Assembly (NCBI RefSeq): GCF_013927005.1
Contig: NZ_CP055930.1
Location: forward strand, 1,054,001-1,118,000
Direction of reading: 5' to 3'
From: Enterobacter sp. RHBSTW-00175
GTDB taxonomy: Bacteria > Pseudomonadota > Gammaproteobacteria > Enterobacterales > Enterobacteriaceae
Length of the DNA: 64,000 nucleotides
Position 1 is the stretch's first letter. Every line of letters begins with the position of its first letter. Below are positions 49,036 to 57,363 of the stretch, piece by piece. The notes beneath the pieces were generated by a model. It saw only the letters and a program-made list of their open reading frames with translations, was not told the origin of the DNA and made no database searches. The position numbers were made by a program, and so were the translations under genes.

Positions 49036-49872
49036 CTAGCGCAGATCTTTAACAGCGACGTGGTCCATGTCATCAAAGACCTGGTTTTCACCGACCATAC
49101 CCCAGATAAAGGTGTACGCACGGGTTCCCACGCCTGAGTGAATCGACCAGCTCGGAGAAATCACGGCCTGCTCGTTATGCATCACGATATGACGCGTTTC
49201 CTGCGGCTGCCCCATCATGTGAAACACGCAGGCATCTTCTTCCATGTTGAAGTAGAAATAGACTTCCATGCGGCGCTCGTGGGTATGGCACGGCATGGTG
49301 TTCCACAGGTTGCCCGGCTCAAGCTCGGTCAGCCCCATGCTGAGCTGGCAGGTTTCCAGCACATCGGGAACAAAGTATTTGTTGATGGTACGGCGGTTGC
49401 TGGTGAGGTTATCGCCAAGCGTGACCGGGGCTACGTCCGCAGGTGTCACTTTTTTGGTTGGGTACGTGGTGTGGGCTGGCGCACAGTTGTAGTAGAACTT
49501 CGCCGGCTTGCCACTATCAATGCTGGCGAAGACCACTTCTTTCGCGCCTTTGCCAACGAACAAAGCATCGCGATGACCAATCTCGTAACAGTGGCCGTCT
49601 ACGGTGACAGTGCCAGGACCGCCGATATTGATAACGCCCAGTTCGCGGCGTTCCAGGAAGTAGCTCACGCCGAGCTGTTTGCCCACTTCGCCACCAACAG
49701 AAACCGTTTTTGCCACCGGCATGATGCCGCCAACAATAATGCGATCGATATGGCTGTAGACCATGGTGTACGCATCGGCTTCAAATACCTTCTCAACTAA
49801 AAACTCGTTGCGCAGCGCCTGGGTATCCAGCGTTTTAGCGTGCGCGCTGTGGATGCTTTGTCTGACGTCCAC
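49036..49872 (-). CDS. kduI: 4-deoxy-L-threo-5-hexosulose-uronate ketol-isomerase KduI
   Basis: Zinc-dependent cupin isomerase converting 5-keto-4-deoxyuronate (DKI) to 2,5-diketo-3-deoxygluconate. The 278 residues carry the metal site in [16 protein letters not shown] chose the GTG at 49872: it gives [16 protein letters not shown], has GGAGG eight bases upstream and matches the E. coli length; an ATG at 49947 lies upstream inside a KdgR-like box region. It heads the kduI-kduD unit and is divergent from the second ogl. Confidence 0.94.
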   Translation of the reverse strand: MDVRQSIHSAHAKTLDTQALRNEFLVEKVFEADAYTMVYSHIDRIIVGGIMPVAKTVSVGGEVGKQLGVSYFLERRELGVINIGGPGTVTVDGHCYEIGHRDALFVGKGAKEVVFASIDSGKPAKFYYNCAPAHTTYPTKKVTPADVAPVTLGDNLTSNRRTINKYFVPDVLETCQLSMGLTELEPGNLWNTMPCHTHERRMEVYFYFNMEEDACVFHMMGQPQETRHIVMHNEQAVISPSWSIHSGVGTRAYTFIWGMVGENQVFDDMDHVAVKDLR

Positions 49873-50284
49873 GGTAACCTCCAGAAGTGATCCGTGCCCG
49901 AAGGCAAAATAATTAACGAAACATCGTTCCGTTTTCTCGATTGGCACATAGTATCCCCTGAGAAATGGGTTTTCAATTGAATTTAAAACGACGTTTCACT
50001 TTTTCTGTATCTTTATGCCAGAAATGATGTTCGGATCACGATTGTTGAGGGGTTGACGCAGAAATGGTTAAAAGCAGCCTGGATGTTAATCATAATAAAC
50101 AATAAGTTATAAAACCTTTGAAATATGACGGCCTACAAAACATTCAGCGTTAAAAATCTAAGATGACATCGCTTTCATCAATTTTTCTTACAAATTGCGC
50201 CATCAGTCACACACATTGAAACGATGTTTTGATAATTTAACACCCAGTTTTTAACTCAATTTTTATCGTATAAAGGAGTGCATT
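49873..50284. promoter_or_regulatory. Divergent kduI / ogl-2 control region with three KdgR-like boxes
   Basis: This 412-bp gap has KdgR-like boxes at 49915-49933 (AACGAAACATCGTTCCGTT, one core mismatch), 49982-50000 (TTTAAAACGACGTTTCACT) and 50215-50233 (ATTGAAACGATGTTTTGAT). The first two lie on the kduI side, the third 51 bp before the ogl start. TGATGTTCGGATCACG at 50025-50040 is a possible CRP site. No protein frame is credible. Confidence 0.75.
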
Positions 50285-51460
50285 ATGGCTAAAGGTATGC
50301 GGGTCAAGCTGAACTACGAGGTCAGCCGCGATCCGGATACAGGCGTGGAAGTCACCCGCCTGACCCCACCCGAAGTAACCTGTCATCGCAACTACTTCTA
50401 TCAGAAGTGCTTCTTTAACGATGGTAGTCACCTGCTGTTCGCGGGAGAGTTTGACGGGAACTGGAACTACTACCTGCTGGATCTGAAAAAAGCAGAAGCC
50501 GTGCAGCTGACTGAAGGTACCGGCGATAACACCTTTGGCGGGTTCCTCTCCCCGGATGATAAGTCCTTCTACTATGTGAAGAACGACCGCACGCTGCTGG
50601 AAGTGAACTTACACACCCTGGCCGAGCGCGAAGTGTACCGCGTCTCTGACGAATGGGTGGGTTACGGTACCTGGGTGGCCAATAGCGATTGCACCAAACT
50701 GGTTGGTATTGAGATTGCCAAAAGTGACTGGACGCCGCTCAACGACTGGAAGATTTTCCATGACTTCTTCCATAAAGGGCCACGCTGCCGCCTGCTGCGC
50801 GTGGATCTTAAAACCGGTGAAAGCTCAACCATCCACGAAGAGAAAAACTGGCTGGGGCACCCTATTTATCGTCCGTTCGACGACAACACCGTGGCCTTCT
50901 GTCACGAAGGGCCGCACGACCTGGTGGATGCCCGCATGTGGCTGGTCAACGAAGACGGCAGCAACGTGCGCAAAGTGAAAGAGCACGCAGAAGGTGAAAG
51001 CTGCACCCATGAATTCTGGGTGCCGAATGGTTCTGCACTGGTCTACGTCTCGTATCTGAAAGGTCAGCAGGGCCGCACGATTTACAGCTTTAACCCGGAT
51101 ACCGGCGTTAACGATGCCGTTATGCAGATGCCCGCCTGTTCGCACCTGATGAGCAACTTCGACGGCACAATGCTGGTTGGGGATGGCTCTGGCACGCCGG
51201 TCGATGTGAAGGATACCAGCGGTTATACCATCGATAACGATCCTTACCTTTATGCCTTTGATGTGGCGAAAAAAGCGTACTTCCGCATCGCCCGTCATGA
51301 TACCTCCTGGGCAACGGTGGCCAATAGCCGCCAGGTGACCCATCCGCACCCATCCTTTACCCCGGATGACAAAGCGGTTCTGTACAGTTCCGATAAAGAC
51401 GGCAAACCTGCTCTCTATATCGCGAAACTCCCCGAGCAACCTGAAATGTTGCAAGCATGA
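50285..51460 (+). CDS. ogl: Oligogalacturonate lyase (PL22), second paralogue
   Basis: A 391-residue PL22 beta-propeller, the length usual for enterobacterial Ogl (about 388). It keeps the metal and catalytic signatures QVTHPHPSFTPD, CSHLMSNFDGTMLVGDG and FCHEGPHDL. It has an insertion near GSGTPVDVKDTSGYTIDND that is shorter in the copy at 45265. RBS AAAGGAG, ATG seven bases later, a KdgR box just upstream and a strong terminator after it show a monocistronic, KdgR-controlled unit. Confidence 0.93.
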   Translation: MAKGMRVKLNYEVSRDPDTGVEVTRLTPPEVTCHRNYFYQKCFFNDGSHLLFAGEFDGNWNYYLLDLKKAEAVQLTEGTGDNTFGGFLSPDDKSFYYVKNDRTLLEVNLHTLAEREVYRVSDEWVGYGTWVANSDCTKLVGIEIAKSDWTPLNDWKIFHDFFHKGPRCRLLRVDLKTGESSTIHEEKNWLGHPIYRPFDDNTVAFCHEGPHDLVDARMWLVNEDGSNVRKVKEHAEGESCTHEFWVPNGSALVYVSYLKGQQGRTIYSFNPDTGVNDAVMQMPACSHLMSNFDGTMLVGDGSGTPVDVKDTSGYTIDNDPYLYAFDVAKKAYFRIARHDTSWATVANSRQVTHPHPSFTPDDKAVLYSSDKDGKPALYIAKLPEQPEMLQA

Positions 51461-51489
51461 TTTGAGTTAGTGTTTCTGTAACTGGCCTT

Positions 51490-51516
51490 GCCCTCCTTTA
51501 TGGAGGGCTTTTTTTT
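51490..51516 (+). terminator. Rho-independent terminator after the second ogl
   Basis: GCCCTCC, TTTAT loop, GGAGGGC and eight Ts, 29 bases after the stop codon. A strong intrinsic terminator. Confidence 0.92.
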
Positions 51517-51538
51517 GGGGGGCAGTGCGTGCTTTTTT

Positions 51539-51564
51539 GCCCGGTGGCGCTGCGCTTACCGGGC
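51539..51564. repeat. Single REP-like element
   Basis: GCCCGGTGGCGCTGCGCTTA followed by CCGGGC is a single REP unit of the kind seen at 24246 and 46450. It lies between the ogl terminator and the interrupted kdgM terminator. Confidence 0.75.
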
Positions 51565-51600
51565 CTACAAAACCGGGAGTTCCGGGCATAAAAAAACCGG

Positions 51601-52253
51601 CTCACGCGGAGCTAATGCCAGTCAGTTAAGCGATATTAAACCACTCTGCTATTTGAGTGGCATCGTTCCGTTCACTTAGGCTTTCCTGCTACCTGCATAA
51701 TCCGCTGCGGTGAACGTGCTAAGGGGGTTGCCGCCGCCCCCTTAGCAATCCCGGCTCCCGGCAAAGAAACTCGCCGCTTCGCGGTACCCTCAGCTTATTC
51801 CTTCCGGCTTATCGGGGACGGGCGGAGGTAACGTCCCTGTAAATCCGCCCTCGCCGCGCATCCCTGCGCGTCGCCCCGGCCTTCAGGAAACGCTTCGGCG
51901 ATTTTCAGCCGGACTCACGAACCTTCAACCTTCTCTGCGGCCTGAAAATGGCACGGATGTTGAGTCCCGCAGAAATCGGCGAACCGGAGACCGCATGACA
52001 AGGGCTGGACGCCATGGATGGCGGCCAGAGGCGAAATGAGACAGGATGTCGAGTCGAGCCGACCGCAGGCAGACGGTCGTGAGGTGAGCGCAGTGCGAAG
52101 CACCGATTTCTTTGCGGGCCGCGGGGATTGATAAGGGGGCCGCGGCGGCCCCCTTATCCCGTTCACGTGTTCTGAACGAATTATTTTCTGCTGATATTAA
52201 GGTGAACGGAACCCTGCACCGTGCTTCACTGACAAGCATTACTCACGCGGAGC
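51601..52253. mobile_element. 629-bp non-autonomous transposon-like element with 12-bp target duplication
   Basis: The element runs from 51613 to 52241. Its ends are imperfect inverted repeats: left TAATGCCAGTCAGTTAAGC, right end reverse-complemented TAATGCTTGTCAGTGAAGC (16 of 19 match). It is flanked by a perfect 12-bp direct repeat CTCACGCGGAGC (51601-51612 and 52242-52253). Removing element and one repeat restores a perfect terminator palindrome: CCGGCTC, ACGCG loop, GAGCCGG, with A6 on the left and T7 on the right. End sequence and duplication length resemble the IS4 family, from memory. There is no transposase gene, so it would need one in trans. A ~550-bp hairpin-rich repeat forms its inside. 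Confidence 0.8.
51665..52212 (+). repeat. Copy A of a ~550-bp hairpin-rich noncoding repeat
   Basis: Bounded by the inverted repeat GTTCCGTTCAC (51665) and GTGAACGGAAC (ends 52212). Inside each end is a GC-rich palindrome (AAGGGGG...CCCCCTT at 51720-51744 and ATAAGGGGGC...CCCCTTAT at 52131-52157). The same sequence occurs reverse-complemented at 57364-57913 at roughly 80% identity by eye. Short frames inside are not conserved in frame between the copies, so it is unlikely to code for protein. Confidence 0.85.
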
Positions 52254-52263
52254 CGGTTTTTTT
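52254..52263. other. Right half of the interrupted ogl/kdgM terminator
   Basis: CGGTTTTTTT is the distal arm and T-run of the terminator palindrome split by the 629-bp element; the left arm is AAAAAACCGG at 51591-51600. On the minus strand, kdgM transcripts now meet only half a stem here, so kdgM termination must use hairpins inside the element or occur further on. Confidence 0.7.
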
Positions 52264-52287
52264 CCCGGAGGTACTGCTTATTATGTC

Positions 52288-52971
52288 TTAGAAAGAGTAC
52301 GCCACACCTAAACGGAAACGGGTCTGGCGCTCATCGGTATCTTTCACGCCCACGTTACCCACTTCAACATAGGGTGCCCAGTTTTTATCCCATTTGTATG
52401 CCAGCTTGGCGTTATATTCGTTGGAGTAATCTTTATTATTATTACGAATCATACCTTCCGAACTTTTCGCGTAAACATAGTTCAACTCAGTGCGGAAATT
52501 GCCCATTACCCAGCCAACCCAGGCATCACCACGGTTTACTTTATCATCGTCCTTATTTGAGCTTGATGGATAACGGGTATATTCATAACGGTAACGCGCC
52601 GCAACGTAGAACCCATTATCGAAGCTATATTGCAAGTGCAGGTTCGGTTTATAAATAGTTCGGCTGTCATTACTCTCAATCGTAAACGCAGGTGTCAACG
52701 AGATATTGTCCGTTGCTTTCCAGCGCCAGCTAATCTGGTCTTCGTGGCCGTTACCCACCACATCTGCAAATGGCTGGTCGGCCTTATCGCCGCCAGATTT
52801 CCATTTCGCCTCAACCGAAAAACCTAAGCCGTTTTCAAAACGATGTGAAACAGATACGCGATCTGCGTTCGAGCCGCTATCGATGTATTCATGACGTAAA
52901 TCAACAGTAACAGCCTGAACTGCAAAAGACGCACCGACAAGGGAAGCAAGAGCCAGAGATTTCTTAAACAT
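52288..52971 (-). CDS. kdgM: Oligogalacturonate-specific porin, KdgM family
   Basis: A 227-residue outer-membrane monomeric porin predicted as a 12-stranded barrel that lets anionic oligogalacturonides into the periplasm. A signal peptide (MFKKSLALASLVGASFAVQA, cut before VTVDLRHEY) and the C-terminal aromatic residue in RFRLGVAYSF are typical. It completes the import route KdgM-TogMNAB. A KdgR-like box lies 13 bp upstream of the start. Confidence 0.92.
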   Translation of the reverse strand: MFKKSLALASLVGASFAVQAVTVDLRHEYIDSGSNADRVSVSHRFENGLGFSVEAKWKSGGDKADQPFADVVGNGHEDQISWRWKATDNISLTPAFTIESNDSRTIYKPNLHLQYSFDNGFYVAARYRYEYTRYPSSSNKDDDKVNRGDAWVGWVMGNFRTELNYVYAKSSEGMIRNNNKDYSNEYNAKLAYKWDKNWAPYVEVGNVGVKDTDERQTRFRLGVAYSF

Positions 52972-52983
52972 GAAAAACCCTCA

Positions 52984-53002
52984 ATTGAAATAACGTTTCG
53001 TT
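52984..53002. promoter_or_regulatory. KdgR-like box in front of kdgM
   Basis: ATTGAAATAACGTTTCGTT, a KdgR-type palindrome with one core mismatch, is 13 bp upstream of the kdgM ATG and should overlap its leader or promoter. Confidence 0.7.
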
Positions 53003-53242
53003 TTTATGGAATTGCAGTTTATTTTTTTATAAACGTAATTTCAGTGACAAAGATCGTAATTATTTGTTTCATTTTTTTTGGCAAGGATCGACGTGAACCC
53101 CGTCAACAAAAAAGGGGCTTTAAGGTGAATTTTTATGGGAGAGATCACACTAAAAACTTAGCGGGGAATATAATTCGGCGTGCAAGTATTAATGATAACT
53201 TTAGATTTACCTGAAAAGGGTAAAAATATGATTCTTCATGTC
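53003..53242. other. Gene-free stretch between kdgM and yqeF
   Basis: AT-rich sequence upstream of kdgM. Apart from presumed kdgM promoter elements I see no gene, repeat or structured RNA that I can support. Confidence 0.5.
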
Positions 53243-53270
53243 AAAAAAAAACCTCCAGGCAGGAGGCTTT
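53243..53270 (-). terminator. Rho-independent terminator after yqeF
   Basis: On the minus strand AAAGCCTCC, TGCC loop, TGGAGGTTT with nine Ts, about 20 bases after the yqeF stop. Confidence 0.88.
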
Positions 53271-53290
53271 AGTGTCGGGCTGATGGAATA

Positions 53291-54469
53291 TTACCTTTCG
53301 ATCGCTAGCGCAACCCCCTGCCCACCACCGATACACAGCGTGGCGATCCCCTTACGGGAATTACGTTTCATCATTTCGTGGACCAGTGACACCAGGATCC
53401 GGCAGCCGGATGCGCCGATCGGGTGGCCAAGGGCTATCGCCCCGCCGTTGACATTGACGCGCAGCGGATCCCATTCCAGCATTTTGCCTACCGAAATGGC
53501 CTGAGCCGCAAAGGCTTCGTTCACTTCGATAAGATCCACATCACTGAGATGCCAGCCCGCGCGCTCCAGGCAGCGACGGGTCGCATAGACCGGTGCGATC
53601 CCCATTAAGGCCGGGTCAACACCTACGCTGGCAAATGCCTTGATGCGCGCCAGCACGGGTAAATCCAGCTCCTGGGCTTTGCTTTCACTCATCATCATCA
53701 CCGCTGCTGCACCGTCATTTATAGAGGATGCGTTCCCGGCGGTCACCGAGCCCAGGGTTTCAAATGCGGGATTCAGCTTTGCCAGCCCTTCGGCGCTGGC
53801 ATCGGTACGCGGCTGTTCATCCGTGTCGACGACAACAGATTCACCGCTCTGTCTAAGCGTGCTGACGGGCACGATTTCATCGCGAAACCGCCCGGAATCG
53901 ATAGCCGCACGGGCTTTTTGCTGTGAGCTTAGCGCGTAGGCATCCTGAAGCTCGCGGCTGATGCCGTACTCCCGCGCCAGGTTTTCTGCCGTCACGCCCA
54001 TGTGGTAGTCATTGAACGCATCCCACAACCCGTCATGCACCAGGCTGTCGATAAGCTGGCTGTTGCCCAGCTGCGCGCCGGTACGGCTGTCGGTGAGGAC
54101 GTGCGGGGCGCGGCTCATGTTTTCCTGCCCTCCGGCAATCACCACATCCGCTTCACCACACTGTATCGCCTGGGTAGCAAGATGCAGCGCTTTCAGGCCA
54201 GAGCCACAGACATCGTTGATGGTAATTGCAGACACGGTATTCGGCAGGCCGCCTTTGAGCGCCGCCTGGCGCGCAGGGTTTTGACCGGCACCGGCAGTCA
54301 GCACCTGACCGAGGATCACTTCGTCGATTTCATGCCCGGCGATCCCGCTGCGTTCCACCAGTGCCTTCACCACCACGCTGCCCAGATCAACGGCAGAATA
54401 GCGCGACAGTGCTCCCTGAAAACAGCCGATAGCCGTACGCAACGCACCCACTATAACGACATCTTTCAT
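53291..54469 (-). CDS. yqeF: Acetyl-CoA C-acetyltransferase YqeF (thiolase II)
   Basis: A 392-residue biosynthetic-type thiolase. The acyl-accepting cysteine is in [12 protein letters not shown] (about residue 88), the histidine in GHPIGASG and the second cysteine in CIGGGQG. It condenses two acetyl-CoA or thiolyses acetoacetyl-CoA; the pathway is unknown in enterics. I use ATG 54469 with AGAGGT upstream, giving [12 protein letters not shown]; an open extension of eight codons exists. Confidence 0.93.
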   Translation of the reverse strand: MKDVVIVGALRTAIGCFQGALSRYSAVDLGSVVVKALVERSGIAGHEIDEVILGQVLTAGAGQNPARQAALKGGLPNTVSAITINDVCGSGLKALHLATQAIQCGEADVVIAGGQENMSRAPHVLTDSRTGAQLGNSQLIDSLVHDGLWDAFNDYHMGVTAENLAREYGISRELQDAYALSSQQKARAAIDSGRFRDEIVPVSTLRQSGESVVVDTDEQPRTDASAEGLAKLNPAFETLGSVTAGNASSINDGAAAVMMMSESKAQELDLPVLARIKAFASVGVDPALMGIAPVYATRRCLERAGWHLSDVDLIEVNEAFAAQAISVGKMLEWDPLRVNVNGGAIALGHPIGASGCRILVSLVHEMMKRNSRKGIATLCIGGGQGVALAIER

Positions 54470-54561
54470 CACGACCTCTGTATAAAATGACATGACGATA
54501 GTAGAGGATTGTTATCAACAATTGACGCAATTGTTTAAAAAAAGTGAGTTTAGTCACAGGA

Positions 54562-55428
54562 TTAGCGTGCATCCTGCAAATACTGGCGCAGCCAGCTTCC
54601 GGCGACGCCTGGCGGGGATCGTTTGTTCCACAGCAGATCAATCCCGATCGCGCGCGGCCAGCCCGTTACGTTCAGCTGCACCAGAGATTTTGATGCCGCA
54701 AACTCATCCACTAGCGCGCATGGCAGCGCACACCAGCCAAAGCCCTGCACCGCCATACTCAAGAGTAACAGGTAATTGGGCGCTGACCAGACCGGCCCCC
54801 GCGCAAGCGTTGTTTCCCGCTCAAGATAGGTACTCAGGCGCAACTCGCGCCAGCCGTGAAGTTCGTCAGCCTGTGTCTCATGTTGCGCAGCAAGGGGATG
54901 GTCGGCAGAAACATAGATTGCCATCCGGGTCTGCATGGGCAGCCGGGTGACACCGATATCGGTCGGGTAGCCGTCGCGCGCTTCCGTTAGCCCGACCTGC
55001 GCCCGCTCCTTTTGCAGCAGGTCGATAACATCCTCTTCCTCGCCGATCAGACATTCGAATTCCGTATGGGGAAAACGCTGGTCGAACTGTTTCATCAGAT
55101 CTTCCAGCACGTCCGGGTTCAGCGTATCGGAAAGCACAAATGTCAGGCGCGCTTCGGTTTGCGCCGTCAGCGACACCGCCAGCTCGTCGAGCCGCGCGCT
55201 GGCCGCAAGAATGGATTGCACATAACCCAGCACTTGCTCGCCCTGCGCGGTTAATACAGGCTGACGCGCCGAACGGTCAAATAGCTCAAAGCCCAGATCG
55301 GCCTCAAGATTGGCAATGGAGGTACTGATGGTGGACTGGCTTTTACGCAGCCGACGTGCGGCAGCAGAAAACGAACCGGCGGCAACCGTTTCGACAAACG
55401 CGGTGAGAGCTTCGGGTGAATAGCGCAT
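54562..55428 (-). CDS. LysR family transcriptional regulator
   Basis: A 288-residue LysR-type regulator with the helix-turn-helix SFSAAARRLRKSQSTISTSI (about 19-38) and a C-terminal effector domain. It is divergent from a PACE-family efflux gene across 101 bp, so it is the likely regulator of that pump. The usual T-N11-A site was not located by eye. Confidence 0.87.
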   Translation of the reverse strand: MRYSPEALTAFVETVAAGSFSAAARRLRKSQSTISTSIANLEADLGFELFDRSARQPVLTAQGEQVLGYVQSILAASARLDELAVSLTAQTEARLTFVLSDTLNPDVLEDLMKQFDQRFPHTEFECLIGEEEDVIDLLQKERAQVGLTEARDGYPTDIGVTRLPMQTRMAIYVSADHPLAAQHETQADELHGWRELRLSTYLERETTLARGPVWSAPNYLLLLSMAVQGFGWCALPCALVDEFAASKSLVQLNVTGWPRAIGIDLLWNKRSPPGVAGSWLRQYLQDAR

Positions 55429-55529
55429 GAAGTATCTATTTTATCGATGGATACCATCTTTTATATATCATCTTTAGCGATAAAAATAGGCCGCAACAAC
55501 GCCCATTCTGGCGAATTAATGAGGTCACT

Positions 55530-55991
55530 ATGCAACATCAGGATGCACTCCAGCGTAAGCTACCGGAGCGAATCTTCCATGCGGTCTGTTTTGAAGGGAT
55601 TGCCACGGCGATCCTCGCCCCGACGGCCGCGTGGTTAATGCAACGTTCAGTGGTTGAAATGGGCGGCCTGACCATTATTCTGGCCACCACGGCGATGGTG
55701 TGGAATATCATCTATAACTTTGGCTTTGACCGTTTCTGGCCTGTACAGCGGGTGAAACGCACGGCCAAAGTCCGCGCCCTGCACGCGTTAGGATTCGAAT
55801 GCGGTTTTATTGTGATCGGCGTAAGCATCGTGTCTGCCGTGCTCGGTGTCACGCTGCTTGAGGCATTCACACTGGAAATAGGTTTCTTCCTGTTCTTCCT
55901 GCCCTACACCATGTTCTATAACTGGGCGTATGACACTCTGCGCGAGAAAATCATCAAGCGTCGCCAGCAACGACGCGCCCTGGCAGGCTAA
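55530..55991 (+). CDS. PACE family efflux transporter (AceI-like)
   Basis: A 153-residue, four-segment inner-membrane protein made of two bacterial transmembrane pair (BTP) domains, as in AceI, which exports chlorhexidine and short-chain diamines. The conserved glutamate of segment 1 is present in RIFHAVCFEGIATAIL, and the second repeat starts RALHALGFECGFIVIGV with its own glutamate. WNIIYNFGFDRFWP and YNWAYDTLRE are family motifs. It faces a LysR regulator, the common arrangement for this family. Confidence 0.88.
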   Translation: MQHQDALQRKLPERIFHAVCFEGIATAILAPTAAWLMQRSVVEMGGLTIILATTAMVWNIIYNFGFDRFWPVQRVKRTAKVRALHALGFECGFIVIGVSIVSAVLGVTLLEAFTLEIGFFLFFLPYTMFYNWAYDTLREKIIKRRQQRRALAG

Positions 55992-55999
55992 TTCTCCAC

Positions 56000-56022
56000 T
56001 GGCCGGACCCCCGCTCCGGCCA
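56000..56022. terminator. Hairpin after the PACE gene
   Basis: TGGCCGGA, CCCCCGC loop, TCCGGCCA. Good stem, no T-run; a possible transcript end or stabiliser nine bases after the stop. Confidence 0.5.
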
Positions 56023-56110
56023 AACCACTCAGAAGCAACGGCGATCTCCTCTCATAATTATGGTAAATTGCACTCCTTTTTGTTCGTTTTATAGTTGATG
56101 CGTTGCTCTA

Positions 56111-57340
56111 ATGTCGAAAATTTGGTCAAAAGAAGAGACTCTCTGGAGTTTCGCCCTCTATGGCACTGCCGTGGGCGCAGGAACCTTGTTCTTGCCCATT
56201 CAGATCGGCTCCGCAGGCGCCATTGTCCTGCTTATTACAGCCCTTGTGGCTTATCCGTTAACCTACTGGCCGCACAAAGCGCTGGCGCAATTTATCCTGT
56301 CGTCGAAAACAAAAGGCAACGAAGGGATCACCGGAGCGGTGTGCCACTACTACGGTAAGAAGATCGGTAACCTGATCACCGCGCTCTATTTTGTCGCCTT
56401 CTTTGTGGTGGTGCTTATCTACGCGGTGGCGATTACAAACTCGCTCACCGAACAGCTGGCGAAGCGCATGACGGTCGACCTTAGTGTGCGGGTGATGGTG
56501 AGTTTTGGCGTGGTGCTGGCGCTGAATCTGATCTTCCTGATGGGGCGCCATATCACCATTAAAGTGATGGGATTTTTGGTCTTTCCGCTGATCGCCTACT
56601 TCCTGTTTTTATCGCTCTATCTGACGGGTAGCTGGCAACCTGAGCTGCTCACAAGCCAGATGGCATTCGATCAACATACGCTGCACCAGGTATGGGTTTC
56701 TATCCCGGTGATGGTTTTCGCTTTTAGCCATACCCCGATCATCTCGACGTTTGCGGTCGATCGTCGCGAGAAGTACGGTGAAGCCGCCATGGGTAAATGC
56801 AAAAAAATCATGAAGGTGGCGTACCTGATTATTTGCCTGAGCGTACTGTTCTTCGTGTTCAGCTGCCTGCTTTCCATTCCACCGTCTTACATTGTGGCGG
56901 CGAAAGAGGAAGGGGTAACGATTTTGTCGGCGCTGTCGATGATGCCCTCTTCTCCTGCCTGGCTTGGGATTTCCGGCATTATTGTCGCCATTATCGCGAT
57001 GTCGAAATCGTTCCTCGGCACCTATTTTGGGGTGATTGAGGGAGCGACGGAGATAGTGAAGTCGTCGCTGAATCAGGTGGGGGTGAAGAAAAGCCGCGCC
57101 TATAACCGTGCGGTTTCCATCCTGGGCGTGTCGCTGATTACCTTTGTGGTGTGCTGTATTAACCCGAATGCGATTTCAATGATTTACGCCATCAGCGGCC
57201 CGCTGATTGCCATGATTTTGTTTATTATGCCGACGCTGTCGACGTATTTGATTCCATCGCTGAAGCAGTATCGTTCGGTGGGGAATTTGCTAACGTTGAT
57301 TGTGGGGGTGTTGTGTGTGTCGGTGATGTTTGTGGGGTGA
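56111..57340 (+). CDS. yqeG: Amino-acid permease YqeG (HAAAP family)
   Basis: A 409-residue permease with about 11 membrane segments of the hydroxy/aromatic amino acid family (SdaC/TdcC relatives). It probably imports serine or threonine with protons; in E. coli it has been linked to threonine/serine uptake. Typical stretches are GTAVGAGTLFLPIQIGSAG and VMVFAFSHTPIISTFAVDRR. A noncoding repeat starts 24 bases after its stop. Confidence 0.92.
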   Translation: MSKIWSKEETLWSFALYGTAVGAGTLFLPIQIGSAGAIVLLITALVAYPLTYWPHKALAQFILSSKTKGNEGITGAVCHYYGKKIGNLITALYFVAFFVVVLIYAVAITNSLTEQLAKRMTVDLSVRVMVSFGVVLALNLIFLMGRHITIKVMGFLVFPLIAYFLFLSLYLTGSWQPELLTSQMAFDQHTLHQVWVSIPVMVFAFSHTPIISTFAVDRREKYGEAAMGKCKKIMKVAYLIICLSVLFFVFSCLLSIPPSYIVAAKEEGVTILSALSMMPSSPAWLGISGIIVAIIAMSKSFLGTYFGVIEGATEIVKSSLNQVGVKKSRAYNRAVSILGVSLITFVVCCINPNAISMIYAISGPLIAMILFIMPTLSTYLIPSLKQYRSVGNLLTLIVGVLCVSVMFVG

Positions 57341-57363
57341 TTCGAGGAATGAGGATGCAGGCT

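Noticed and set aside
49873..49947. ATG start 25 codons upstream for kduI
   Set aside because: The GTG at 49872 has GGAGG upstream and matches the known N-terminus; the extension overlaps a KdgR-like box.
51925..52239. A 104-codon minus-strand frame in repeat copy A
   Set aside because: Its beginning has no counterpart in copy B and the shared part is explained by DNA-level similarity of the repeat.
53003..53242. Possible small RNA upstream of kdgM
   Set aside because: No terminator plus promoter pair could be assigned; the T-run hairpin at 53243 belongs to yqeF.
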